Shown here: piece after piece, positions 1-6,818 of the stretch
How positions within the stretch are numbered: the stretch's first letter is position 1
Layout of the letters: each line of letters starts with the position of its first letter
DNA from: a virus
IMG/VR virus record: IMGVR_UViG_3300025141_013697
Span: 1 to 27,401 of that record
Length of the DNA: 27,401 bases
Direction: 5' to 3' (one strand)
Position numbers and translations under genes: made by a program
The notes under the pieces: generated by a model
What the model saw: only the letters and a program-made list of their open reading frames with translations
Database searches by the model: none
What the model was told of the DNA's origin: nothing

Positions 1-1
1 T

Positions 2-1093
2 ACAGCTGTGGTTGCAGGCACATTGTTAGATGGAGGAGCTACGAGTGGTAGTGCAACTTTAAATGTTGATCTTTCAGAGCTTTCTACATCAACTTCTGAT
101 GGAGACGGTGATTATTTTGTTGTAACGGATGCATCAGACGCACAGAGAAAACTTACTAAGGGTAATATTAATAACAGCGGCTTTAATAATGATAGCGGGT
201 TTACTGATTGCGCAGGTACGGTTACAAGTGTCGCTGGTGGTGATGGTATGTCCGGTACCGTAACATCTTCCGGTTCGTTGGCAGTTGACAGCACAGTTAT
301 AAGAACGACAGGTACCCAAACCATAGGAGGATCAAAGACATTTTCTAGTGCGATCTGTACAGATTGTGTCCGGGCGACTGATGGAGACGGTCTTAAATTA
401 TATGATGACGGTGGTAATGGTATATTTGTTGAAGATGGTGGTAATGTTGGTATAGGCTCCACCAACCCTGCTAACCTTCTCGATGTATGTAGCGGTAACT
501 TAAACATAAACAACGGGGGGTATTGCTTAAAATTTGGAGGAGCTTCTTCATGCTCTAGCATGTTCTTTTATGGTGATATGTATTGGTGTAATGAAACCGG
601 TGATGTCAGGATCGATCAAGCGGCAGAAAATAAGGATATTATTTTCAAGACATGTGATGGGTCTATGAAAGAGACCATGAGGATTGATGGTAGTTCTCAA
701 CAAGTGGGCATAGGTACTACAGCACCAAATGAACTTCTTACTGTTAAGGGTAGTATAAGTGCTAGTGGCGCGTTACAGGGACAACTTGATATTAATGCAC
801 AGACCGGTACAACATATACTTTAGTAATAGGTGATAAAGGTAAATTAATTACTCTTAGCAATGGGAGTGCTATTACTCTTACAATACCTCCTAACAGCGA
901 TGTCGCCTTTCCTATAGGTACGGAAATTACAGTTACTCAATTAGGAGCAGGTCAGTTAACAATCGCTGAAGGAAGTGGCGTGACGGCTTCTGCTGCTGAC
1001 GATGAATTAAAAACACGGGTACAATATAGTGCAGCTGTTTTAACCAAAATAGCTTCTGATACTTGGTTAGTAGCAGGAGACTTAACAGCATAA
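2..1093 (+). CDS. Tail-fibre-like structural protein, 5' end outside window
   Basis: This is the C-terminal part of a low-complexity, Gly/Ser/Thr/Asp-rich fibre protein. The frame is open to the left edge, so the GTG at base 8 is probably internal and the true start lies upstream. Two copies of the VGIG(T/S)TxP motif followed by LLxV are visible (near bases 450-490 and 707-750). With the GTVTSV and TQTIGGSKTF phrases, they are typical of trimeric phage tail fibres and bacterial adhesins. The last 100 or so residues form a beta-rich domain with valine/threonine strands. Eight cysteines are scattered through the repeat region, which is unusual for a phage fibre. The gene is followed after 2 bases by another adhesin-like gene on the same strand, so they probably form one tail-fibre unit. 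The role in host binding is inferred from composition and motifs; no receptor can be named. Confidence 0.7.
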   Translation, partial: TAVVAGTLLDGGATSGSATLNVDLSELSTSTSDGDGDYFVVTDASDAQRKLTKGNINNSGFNNDSGFTDCAGTVTSVAGGDGMSGTVTSSGSLAVDSTVIRTTGTQTIGGSKTFSSAICTDCVRATDGDGLKLYDDGGNGIFVEDGGNVGIGSTNPANLLDVCSGNLNINNGGYCLKFGGASSCSSMFFYGDMYWCNETGDVRIDQAAENKDIIFKTCDGSMKETMRIDGSSQQVGIGTTAPNELLTVKGSISASGALQGQLDINAQTGTTYTLVIGDKGKLITLSNGSAITLTIPPNSDVAFPIGTEITVTQLGAGQLTIAEGSGVTASAADDELKTRVQYSAAVLTKIASDTWLVAGDLTA

Positions 1094-1095
1094 AC

Positions 1096-1956
1096 ATGAA
1101 AGGCAAAACAGGTATAATATCATCTAGACGAGATCTTTTAATGGACCTAGGGACTCCAGGGGATTATGACTTTGCAGTCTATGGAATGTATAGCCTTAGA
1201 TATTTAAATAGAGAATATAACGGTGATGTTATTCTAGGTTATAAGGATAGTTCTGGTGTAACACAGGGATTTACTCCTACGGAAATAATTGATGGAACAT
1301 TAACAACGTTTGCAAACGGTGACCATGTAAGAGTTAAAACATTCTACGATCAAAGCGGAAATGGAAATGATGCTACTCAAACTGGTCGGTATAATATGCC
1401 GCCTATAGTTATATCTGGTACTTTAATGAAGCTAGATGGTACAGATTTGCCAGCAATAGACTTTGATGGTACAAATGATTTTATGCCTTTAAATAGCGCC
1501 CTTCCAGATATTCGAATAGGCCATTGTAGCTCATTTACTGTAGGTGAATTTGACGGTACGACTTTAAGTAGTATGGAAATGATGCTATCTTTAGGTTGGA
1601 CTAATGCATCAGCTAGATGGTTTGCACCTGCAGGTTATCAAGGTGAGTATCTTTTTGGTTATGCTAGTACTTGGAATCAACAAACAGTTTCTGGATTGGA
1701 TACCGACCCACATCTTCATACTGCTATAGCCGGGTCTGACCAAGGAGATTGGAGATGTTTTATTGACGGTGACGAGGAAGGTACAGCTACTCGACAAGTT
1801 AGAAGCAGCGCTGGAGTTTATGGGATTGGTGGTGGTAGTAGTGTTACTAGCTATGCTTTAGACGGAAGGGTTGCTGAAGTATTAGTCTTCGACGGTGATT
1901 GTAGTACTACGCGGGCGGCTATAGAAAAAAATATAATGGATTATTATGGTTTATAA
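1096..1956 (+). CDS. LamG / arabinofuranosidase-B-like tail adhesin
   Basis: The protein has 286 residues from the ATG at 1096; an in-frame upstream start at 1063 would overlap the preceding gene and is less likely. It shows the YSLRxL segment (residues 32-37), TFYDQSGNGNDATQ (82-95) and a DYYGL C-terminus. This combination is typical of the concanavalin A-like (LamG/Laminin_G_3) fold related to the catalytic domain of fungal alpha-L-arabinofuranosidase B, which recurs in phage tail proteins. No catalytic residues can be assigned with confidence, so carbohydrate binding is more likely than hydrolysis. It starts 2 bases after the fibre gene stop, with a purine-rich AGGAGA about 15 bases upstream, so translational coupling is plausible. 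Likely role: a receptor-binding or accessory tail-fibre subunit recognising a surface glycan. The fold assignment is fairly sure, the role is inferred. Confidence 0.65.
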   Translation: MKGKTGIISSRRDLLMDLGTPGDYDFAVYGMYSLRYLNREYNGDVILGYKDSSGVTQGFTPTEIIDGTLTTFANGDHVRVKTFYDQSGNGNDATQTGRYNMPPIVISGTLMKLDGTDLPAIDFDGTNDFMPLNSALPDIRIGHCSSFTVGEFDGTTLSSMEMMLSLGWTNASARWFAPAGYQGEYLFGYASTWNQQTVSGLDTDPHLHTAIAGSDQGDWRCFIDGDEEGTATRQVRSSAGVYGIGGGSSVTSYALDGRVAEVLVFDGDCSTTRAAIEKNIMDYYGL

Positions 1957-1973
1957 TATACAATAAATTACTT

Positions 1974-2219
1974 ATGAAAGAATACGACTGGAATATAGCA
2001 GAATGTGATCCGCTAAGAGAGCCCATGAGTGGCTATTACGTAGACTTAGTAGAATATACATTAGACGATGCCGGCATTCGAATATCTGATAACTATTTAC
2101 AAGAACATCATTTTAGTAATTATGCTACAGCATCAGCATATTGGGATAGTAATAAGCAAGATGGTTACATTCTCTACAATGAAGTAGAAGAAGGTATAGC
2201 AGGTAGGCAAGAGTTTTAA
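1974..2219 (+). CDS. Small acidic hypothetical protein
   Basis: An 81-residue protein, acidic and rich in Tyr, Asp and Glu, with no signal peptide or membrane segment. I do not recognise the family. It follows the adhesin gene by 17 bases on the same strand and is the last gene before a convergent junction. An AATAAATT sequence (1962-1969) lies 4 bases before the ATG, one mismatch from the late-promoter motif found elsewhere in the window, so it may have its own late start. Position suggests a small tail-fibre accessory or assembly protein, but nothing in the sequence proves this. Confidence 0.55.
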   Translation: MKEYDWNIAECDPLREPMSGYYVDLVEYTLDDAGIRISDNYLQEHHFSNYATASAYWDSNKQDGYILYNEVEEGIAGRQEF

Positions 2220-2265
2220 AACTACTAGGCGTACCCTGTGTATCCCGTGGGAGAAGCAATGACAC

Positions 2266-2292
2266 GAGTAGAATACTACTCTTATTACTTTT
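2266..2292 (+). terminator. Weak stem-loop terminator after tail-fibre genes
   Basis: A perfect 6-bp stem GAGTAG/CTACTC with an AATA loop (2266-2281) is followed by the T-rich TTATTACTTTT. It lies in the short convergent gap after the + strand genes. The stem is short and the T tract interrupted, so it is a plausible but weak Rho-independent terminator; on the minus strand no T run follows. Confidence 0.4.
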
Positions 2293-2324
2293 AACTAAGT
2301 AAGGCGCTCTCCTAGGTTCTCTAG

Positions 2325-2939
2325 TTAGCGATAACCTAAAGCAACTAATCGACGGATATTAGGTCCAACATTTGTTTCAACGTTGTATGCATTACCTGTC
2401 GCGCTTAATCCACCATAGCCGGTGTACCCATTACCTTTAGCGTTAAAATTAGTGTTACCTGCAGATAAAGTATAAGTAGCTGTAAACCCGTTTCTATATA
2501 CTACAGCAAGGTCAATAGCTGCTGAAATAAATGTACAAATTGTAGTGTTTCTATGATTTGTATGAGGGGTTGCTCGGTTAGGCGTACTTAAGTTAATAAC
2601 TCTTGTAGTACGTGAAAGCCCAGAACTAGCATCATCTGCTTGTAGGGATGCATCTGTTTTCCACAAAACTCCCACTGCAGATAATCCGGGTCCTCCGGTA
2701 GTGTGTTGTGTACCCCACTGGTTGCCATATGCAGCTGTGCTGTGTATACCTATAAGAGCTGAACCTGTATCGTTGGGATTTGATCCAGAAGATAAAATAT
2801 CAAACCCAGATGTTCTTGCTATATTCTTACCGATCGCGTTACTTACAAAAGGTACCTCGTCTAAGAGCTGTGGAGGATCGATAACATCGTTAGCAAAAAA
2901 GCCATTAGTGTATGAAGTGATTGGAATATTCTGTGCCAT
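2325..2939 (-). CDS. Hypothetical late protein, possible virion component
   Basis: A 204-residue protein with no family I recognise. It is rich in Gly, Asn, Thr and Ala with alternating small and beta-branched residues, the composition expected of a beta-sheet structural or decoration protein. Cysteine is nearly absent, and there is no signal peptide or membrane helix. It lies directly downstream of the major capsid gene but is separated from it by a strong terminator, and has its own late-promoter motif (2945-2952) 5 bases before its ATG. Independent late transcription at this position suggests a virion protein made in its own stoichiometry, for example a head decoration or head-fibre protein. 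This is inference from context and composition only. Confidence 0.6.
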   Translation of the reverse strand: MAQNIPITSYTNGFFANDVIDPPQLLDEVPFVSNAIGKNIARTSGFDILSSGSNPNDTGSALIGIHSTAAYGNQWGTQHTTGGPGLSAVGVLWKTDASLQADDASSGLSRTTRVINLSTPNRATPHTNHRNTTICTFISAAIDLAVVYRNGFTATYTLSAGNTNFNAKGNGYTGYGGLSATGNAYNVETNVGPNIRRLVALGYR

Positions 2940-2944
2940 ATTAA

Positions 2945-2952
2945 TATTTATT
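2945..2952 (-). promoter_or_regulatory. T4-type late promoter motif
   Basis: The minus strand reads AATAAATA, matching the NATAAATA late-promoter core of T4-like phages, 5 bases before the ATG at 2939. It lies just downstream of the gp23 terminator, so it would restart transcription for the 204-residue protein. Confidence 0.6.
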
Positions 2953-2981
2953 GAAATGTGTTTGAATTTACGTAACTAAAG

Positions 2982-3014
2982 CAAAAAAAAACGATGGAAC
3001 TTTCGTTCCACCGT
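2982..3014 (-). terminator. Rho-independent terminator after major capsid gene
   Basis: On the minus strand the stem ACGGTGGAAC / GTTCCATCGT closes a GAAA tetraloop (one G-U pair, otherwise perfect over 10 bp) and is followed by nine T residues. This is a textbook intrinsic terminator with a GNRA loop, about 50 bases after the gp23 stop codon. The plus strand also has a T run after the stem, so it may act weakly in both directions. Confidence 0.92.
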
Positions 3015-3062
3015 TTTTGTGATTTGTCTCTCGACTGCTGCTTAATCAGCGACGTTCTAAGA

Positions 3063-4598
3063 TTAGAAGTACACTGACTGAGAAGCCGGAGTAAACGCAG
3101 TACCGAGTCCCTGAACAATAACTACATGGTAGTAGAGATCAGCCCCGAAGATGTTGTCAACAACACCATAACGAGTAAGCAAGCCAACACGTGGCGCGAA
3201 GTCGTTAGGACCAATAGTTCTCTGAACCATGACAGGAATGTAAGGACAATAAATGATACCAGTGTCGTAGAACTCAGGACCTTTGTAACCAAGCAACGCA
3301 TACTCGATGTTAGCAGTACTACCTGAGTACTGATTAACATTAGGATTGTTGTAGTAACTAGAGTTCTGAACCTCTGTTCTGGTATCACGGTAAACGTTGA
3401 ATCTCCCACCGAGTGAACCAACCTTTGCAATACCAACAGGCTGCGTGTTAACATCACCCTGCACAGGCACCCACTGAAATTCAGGGAGCATCTCGAGGAT
3501 GGCGCAAACACGAGGAGTAGCAACAACAAAGTTAGCTGCTCCACGTCTGTTACGTACGGCGATACGATTGGCTTCGATGATAAGACGTTGATAGAAGTCC
3601 CTATTACGCTCGACCATCCAACGACCATCTGCAGAAGCAGGTGACCAGAGGGAGTAGCCTTTGTTCAGTCCAGCTCCGAGAGCCGACTGGATCATTCTCA
3701 TGAGCATTTCACGGTCGATCTCAGCCTGAATCTCATACGACATAGCGTTTGTGATCTCGGCGTCAATATCGATACCATTCATGTTCTTAAGATCTTGCTC
3801 AAGTTCGACAGACCAACGTGCGCCAAGACGGCGTGTGCCGGCCTCAACTGCTGTTTTCTCGAACTTAACCTCGACCTGAGGAATGTTACCAGTAATCTCG
3901 AAAGCGGAAAGAATCTGAGCGACACCTTTATCTTGCGCACTGAAGGTCCAAGTTGAACCATCAGGAGTACCACTCAACCGTGTCGAAGACGTACCGGTGA
4001 AGCGGGTATCAAGAAGTTGGTATCCAAGTTCATCACCCGGAAGACCGGCAGCGCCATCATATGTCTTGTTACCTCCTGCAATCGTTGGATGCGAACCAGG
4101 CGTAAATCCTGGACCTGTAGTACCAGATCCAATAGGATTGGTAGTAGCATCACCAGTACCATCAGTACCGGCTCCAAGATAAGTAGACTCGTAAGCATAA
4201 CGAAGAGCAAAAGCAAGTCCAACAGGACCTGACATAGGCTGGACACCAACGATTTCGTTAGTGATAAGCTCAGGGAACGTACGACGAATCATCGGGATAA
4301 GCACTTTAGGAAGACGAGCGTCACCAGGAGCATAATTATCATTCGACCCGGTAGTACCAGGCGGAGAGAATATGTTCGAAGTAGAAGCACCGCTACCGAA
4401 GGCTCCACCGTGACCGGCGGAGTTTGCTTCTTCAATACACCACTTTTCCTGGTTCTCAAGAAGAATGGCGGTATTTAAACGGGTATGATCGTCTTCAATG
4501 GGCTTAACACTATCAGAAGAATATTCAAGAACAGGTGCCCACTTCTCAAGAAGTGTATCTGCTCTATCTCTATCTATAAATGACTGTGGTTTGTTCAT
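3063..4598 (-). CDS. gp23: Major capsid protein gp23
   Basis: The 511-residue protein forms the hexameric shell of the head and is close in length to T4 gp23 (521). Hallmarks are the RLPKVLIPMIRRTFPELI block (about residues 96-113), the VGVQPMSGPVGLAFALRY block that follows, LGARWSVELEQDLKNM and MSYEIQAEIDREM in the centre, and the C-terminal PYIPVMVQRTIGPNDF and RYGVVDNIFGADLYYH. The N-terminal segment contains IEE at residues 55-57 followed by Ala58. This fits the gp21 cleavage consensus (Ile/Leu-x-Glu), so the mature protein probably begins near residue 58. Unlike its neighbours it is preceded by a clear Shine-Dalgarno AAAGGAAA and a structured leader, and a strong terminator follows. Its base composition is visibly richer in G+C than the flanking genes. 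Folding probably depends on the gp31-like co-chaperonin encoded at 13826-14257. Confidence 0.98.
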   Translation of the reverse strand: MNKPQSFIDRDRADTLLEKWAPVLEYSSDSVKPIEDDHTRLNTAILLENQEKWCIEEANSAGHGGAFGSGASTSNIFSPPGTTGSNDNYAPGDARLPKVLIPMIRRTFPELITNEIVGVQPMSGPVGLAFALRYAYESTYLGAGTDGTGDATTNPIGSGTTGPGFTPGSHPTIAGGNKTYDGAAGLPGDELGYQLLDTRFTGTSSTRLSGTPDGSTWTFSAQDKGVAQILSAFEITGNIPQVEVKFEKTAVEAGTRRLGARWSVELEQDLKNMNGIDIDAEITNAMSYEIQAEIDREMLMRMIQSALGAGLNKGYSLWSPASADGRWMVERNRDFYQRLIIEANRIAVRNRRGAANFVVATPRVCAILEMLPEFQWVPVQGDVNTQPVGIAKVGSLGGRFNVYRDTRTEVQNSSYYNNPNVNQYSGSTANIEYALLGYKGPEFYDTGIIYCPYIPVMVQRTIGPNDFAPRVGLLTRYGVVDNIFGADLYYHVVIVQGLGTAFTPASQSVYF

Positions 4599-4684
4599 AT
4601 AAAACGTTTCCTTTCATTTTACCTCATGGGATCTAGTCCCAAGATACTCAGGTGACAAATGCACCTCATTGTTCAGGGTTGAAA
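4599..4684 (-). promoter_or_regulatory. gp23 leader with Shine-Dalgarno and two small hairpins
   Basis: The 86-base gap before gp23 contains AAAGGAAA (minus strand, 4607-4614) 8 bases before the ATG, the clearest ribosome-binding site in the head module. Two small inverted repeats lie upstream: TGGGA/TCCCA (4627-4641) and AGGTG/CACCT (4650-4666). No good NATAAATA motif is present; CACAAATA at 4686-4693 differs at the third base. The leader may tune capsid-protein translation, but the hairpins are only 5 bp each. Confidence 0.5.
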
Positions 4685-5539
4685 TTATTTGTGAGTTCTT
4701 TTAAGTTCCTCCAAGTATGGATTAGATGAGTTCTCTTTTTTCTTCTCTGAAATCTTTGGTCGTGGGGCATCAGTTTTGACCTTTCGCTGTGTAAATGCCT
4801 CCTCTTTAATAACACTAAGTCTTTCTTTTTCCTTTTTATCAAAAAGCCTTTCTGTGTAATCAAAATTTTCTTCAATAAATTTTGGTGACTTATCATGAAG
4901 AATCTTTATCATATACTCTTTCTTTTTACCTGTTAAATGTGCAGTTTTAGACTCTAATACAAGATCTGCTTTTGTTTTAGTATATGCTTCTTTAAGAAGG
5001 TTATTTTCTTTTTTAAGCGCTGTAACTGTTTGTGACAACTCATCAATCTGTGTCTTACCGTCGACAACCGCCTCTTTAACAGACTCTGCCATAAGAGAAG
5101 AATCAACAGCAAGAACCTTTCTTAAATTAGCAAGAACTTCACGTGATGTTCTGTTTTTGGTTGCTTCTTCAATAGCCTGTGTAGGTACAGCTTCATTAAT
5201 ATACTCTTCTAGGTAATCTGAAATACTTTCAACTAAAGTCGACTTGAACTTACTAGCTCTACCATTAAGCTCGCTTTCATAACGCTTTACAACAGTAATA
5301 AGCTTATTGGCGTTGTTATGATCAACAGCTTCAACCACTCTTTTAAGTTTATTTGTATGATCTTTATCAATTGCGCCTACTAACTCCTCAAGTTTTTCAG
5401 CATAGAGCTCATCTTGATTCGTTAAAGCAGCTTCAACTGATAATTGAATTTTTTCTTCAATAGCAGTTTCAATTTCCTTAACAGACTCTTCTGTTAATAC
5501 CTCTGCTGCTTGTTCTGGTAATGCTTTTTCGTTCTTCAT
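4685..5539 (-). CDS. gp22: Prohead scaffold core protein gp22
   Basis: This 284-residue, strongly charged protein (Lys/Glu-rich, almost entirely helical by composition, with predicted coiled coil around residues 160-200) has the length, composition and position of T4 gp22 (269 residues). gp22 forms the inner scaffold of the prohead and is destroyed by the gp21 protease after assembly. The gene sits between gp21/gp67 and gp23, the conserved T4-like order, and starts 2 bases after the stop of the tiny gp67-like gene. Glu-rich segments offer many potential gp21 cleavage sites. Direct sequence similarity to T4 gp22 is weak by eye, as usual for this fast-evolving protein, so the call rests on composition plus synteny. 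Confidence 0.85.
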   Translation of the reverse strand: MKNEKALPEQAAEVLTEESVKEIETAIEEKIQLSVEAALTNQDELYAEKLEELVGAIDKDHTNKLKRVVEAVDHNNANKLITVVKRYESELNGRASKFKSTLVESISDYLEEYINEAVPTQAIEEATKNRTSREVLANLRKVLAVDSSLMAESVKEAVVDGKTQIDELSQTVTALKKENNLLKEAYTKTKADLVLESKTAHLTGKKKEYMIKILHDKSPKFIEENFDYTERLFDKKEKERLSVIKEEAFTQRKVKTDAPRPKISEKKKENSSNPYLEELKRTHK

Positions 5540-5541
5540 GT

Positions 5542-5688
5542 TTAAAAGAGTGGTTTTTCAGTTGCGCGATTGATTCTTCTTGTAATCTTATCTTCAATTA
5601 CGCTCTTTAAATATTTATGTGCCTGGGCATAATTTTTCTTAGAAATATGCTCAATGACCTTAATAATCTTTAATTTTTCTTTAGCCAT
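5542..5688 (-). CDS. gp67: Tiny gp67-like prohead core protein
   Basis: A 48-residue reading frame starts at the ATG at 5688 and stops 2 bases before gp22. Its pattern (hydrophobic helix, KKNYAQAHKYL, then a basic helix ending in LF) resembles the N-terminal part of T4 gp67, where IKSND is followed by AARKLF and a second helix. T4 gp67 continues into a long acidic tail that is missing here. gp67 is an essential minor prohead core protein that helps determine head shape and is cleaved by gp21. Position between gp21 and gp22 matches the T4 order, and a late promoter motif lies 5 bases before the ATG. The similarity is short, so the name depends mainly on position and pattern. Confidence 0.65.
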   Translation of the reverse strand: MAKEKLKIIKVIEHISKKNYAQAHKYLKSVIEDKITRRINRATEKPLF

Positions 5689-5693
5689 AATAT

Positions 5694-5701
5694 TATTTAT
5701 T
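5694..5701 (-). promoter_or_regulatory. T4-type late promoter motif
   Basis: The minus strand reads AATAAATA 5 bases before the gp67-like ATG and overlaps the TAA stop of gp21 (TAATAAATA). It would start the gp67-gp22-gp23 transcript. Confidence 0.65.
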
Positions 5702-6365
5702 ATATAGATTTAATAAAGCTAAGGATTCTGTCACGTAAAAAGGTATCAATCTCCTTTTTAGGGAGCTTTTCTAGTGATTTTTCGAAATTTTCGTATACTT
5801 CGGTGTATTTATCATTACCAACAAGCACCCATTGCTTTGATTCTAAGATTCCATTTACAAATGCCTTGGGGTAGGATGGGTCTGCAACACAGTCAATAGC
5901 TACAAGTTTCATATTTTTTACAGTACTATGATCGCTACTCTCTTCAAGGGTTCCTAATGCGCGTGAAGACATACCAACTTTTACACCGTCGTTAATAAGA
6001 GATCTAACTATTTGACCGCAGGGTGTAGATAAAACTTTTGATTTACCATAAAACACATTCCCGTCTTGCTTTAATTCGGTTACCATGTGGCAGGCTCTTT
6101 CTAGATCAACATCTGCTGTAGTTGGGTGATTTAGCTCTCCCATTGCGCGACCAGGCTTGATCATCTCTTCAACATATCGTGTTGCTTCTCTCTCTAACTC
6201 GTCTAATGGATAAAGCCGGTTGTTTTTGTTTACACCCTCAGCCATCATATAAGGGCCTTTTATATATAAATTGGAAGGGGAGTTTCTATCTACTTCTTCT
6301 TCAATGTATTCGAACTCATCGTTCACATCGGGTTTTTCCACAACCAAGTTAAGTTTTAACGCCAT
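5700..6365 (-). CDS. gp21: Prohead maturation protease gp21
   Basis: The 221-residue protein is a serine protease of the T4 gp21 type (peptidase family S77, related to herpesvirus assemblins). It cleaves scaffold and capsid proteins inside the prohead. The N-terminal part has the YIKGPYMMAEGVNKNNRLYP motif (residues 34-53). Catalytic residues are visible as His80 in GELNHP and Ser133 or Ser134 in VGMSSRALG, matching the His/Ser spacing of T4 gp21 (His85, Ser140). Length agrees with T4 (212). It lies between the head-completion nuclease and the core genes, and its stop codon overlaps the late promoter of the next gene. The C-terminal 40 residues are charged and probably self-cleaved. Confidence 0.95.
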   Translation of the reverse strand: MALKLNLVVEKPDVNDEFEYIEEEVDRNSPSNLYIKGPYMMAEGVNKNNRLYPLDELEREATRYVEEMIKPGRAMGELNHPTTADVDLERACHMVTELKQDGNVFYGKSKVLSTPCGQIVRSLINDGVKVGMSSRALGTLEESSDHSTVKNMKLVAIDCVADPSYPKAFVNGILESKQWVLVGNDKYTEVYENFEKSLEKLPKKEIDTFLRDRILSFIKSI

Positions 6366-6370
6366 ACTAT

Positions 6371-6378
6371 TATTTAGT
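6371..6378 (-). promoter_or_regulatory. T4-type late promoter motif, variant
   Basis: The minus strand reads ACTAAATA, exactly 5 bases before the gp21 ATG and touching the TGA stop of the gp4-like gene. It differs from NATAAATA at the second base, but position and spacing match the other motifs. Confidence 0.45.
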
Positions 6379-6818
6379 CACCCCTTTGGATAAAGCTCCT
6401 TTTCTGTAATAATAATGAAAGTGAAGCCGCGCTTTTTACAATATTCTCGAGCAGCTTTCCATTTTGCTTGATTAGTTACATACGCTTTTTGCTCGTAAAT
6501 TAAATGCTGCTTTTTTCTATATTTTGTTTGAGGTGGTTTAGTTTGTTTTGATGGTTTAATTTCAACAAGATAGCTAATAGTGTCTTTACCTTCTTTTATA
6601 GTTACAAAATTATCAACATAATATTTATGTACTCTATTGTCCAATGGACTTTTATACGGTACAACTACATTTTCACTTCCCCATTTAATTACATTAGGAT
6701 TATTATCACAAAATCTAAAAAATATTAACTCTAATCCAGACCGATAAATAGCTTTCGACCCAATAAATTTTTCAGAATTTTTAGGTGTAAAAACGCCTTG
6801 ACGCCACTTTTTCCTCAT
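6378..6818 (-). CDS. gp4: Head completion protein gp4, TnsA-like nuclease fold
   Basis: The 146-residue basic protein matches T4 gp4 (150 residues) in length and pattern: FIGSKAIYRSGLELIFFRFCD (residues 18-38), KWGSENVVVPY (45-55), YYVDNF and YLVEIKPSKQT. It has the catalytic pattern of a PD-(D/E)xK/TnsA-like nuclease: Glu30, Asp69 and Glu86-x-Lys88. In T4-like phages gp4 acts after DNA packaging to prepare the filled head for tail joining. The start ATG overlaps the stop of the upstream neck gene (ATGA), indicating translational coupling in a neck/head-completion unit. Confidence 0.9.
   Translation of the reverse strand: MRKKWRQGVFTPKNSEKFIGSKAIYRSGLELIFFRFCDNNPNVIKWGSENVVVPYKSPLDNRVHKYYVDNFVTIKEGKDTISYLVEIKPSKQTKPPQTKYRKKQHLIYEQKAYVTNQAKWKAAREYCKKRGFTFIIITEKELYPKG

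Noticed and set aside
112-561. Minus-strand reading frame under the tail-fibre gene
   Set aside because: Low-complexity antisense of the repetitive fibre; no ribosome-binding site, and the plus-strand protein has clear family motifs.
2246-2262. TCCCGTGGGA palindrome in the convergent gap
   Set aside because: The loop would be only two bases and no T run follows, so it is not a credible terminator; no regulator is suggested.
4619-4672. 16-codon frame between gp22 and gp23
   Set aside because: Very short, no recognisable motif, and it runs through the two hairpins of the gp23 leader.
4686-4693. CACAAATA as a gp23 late promoter
   Set aside because: It differs from NATAAATA at a core base, overlaps the gp22 stop and lies far from the gp23 ATG, unlike the other motifs.
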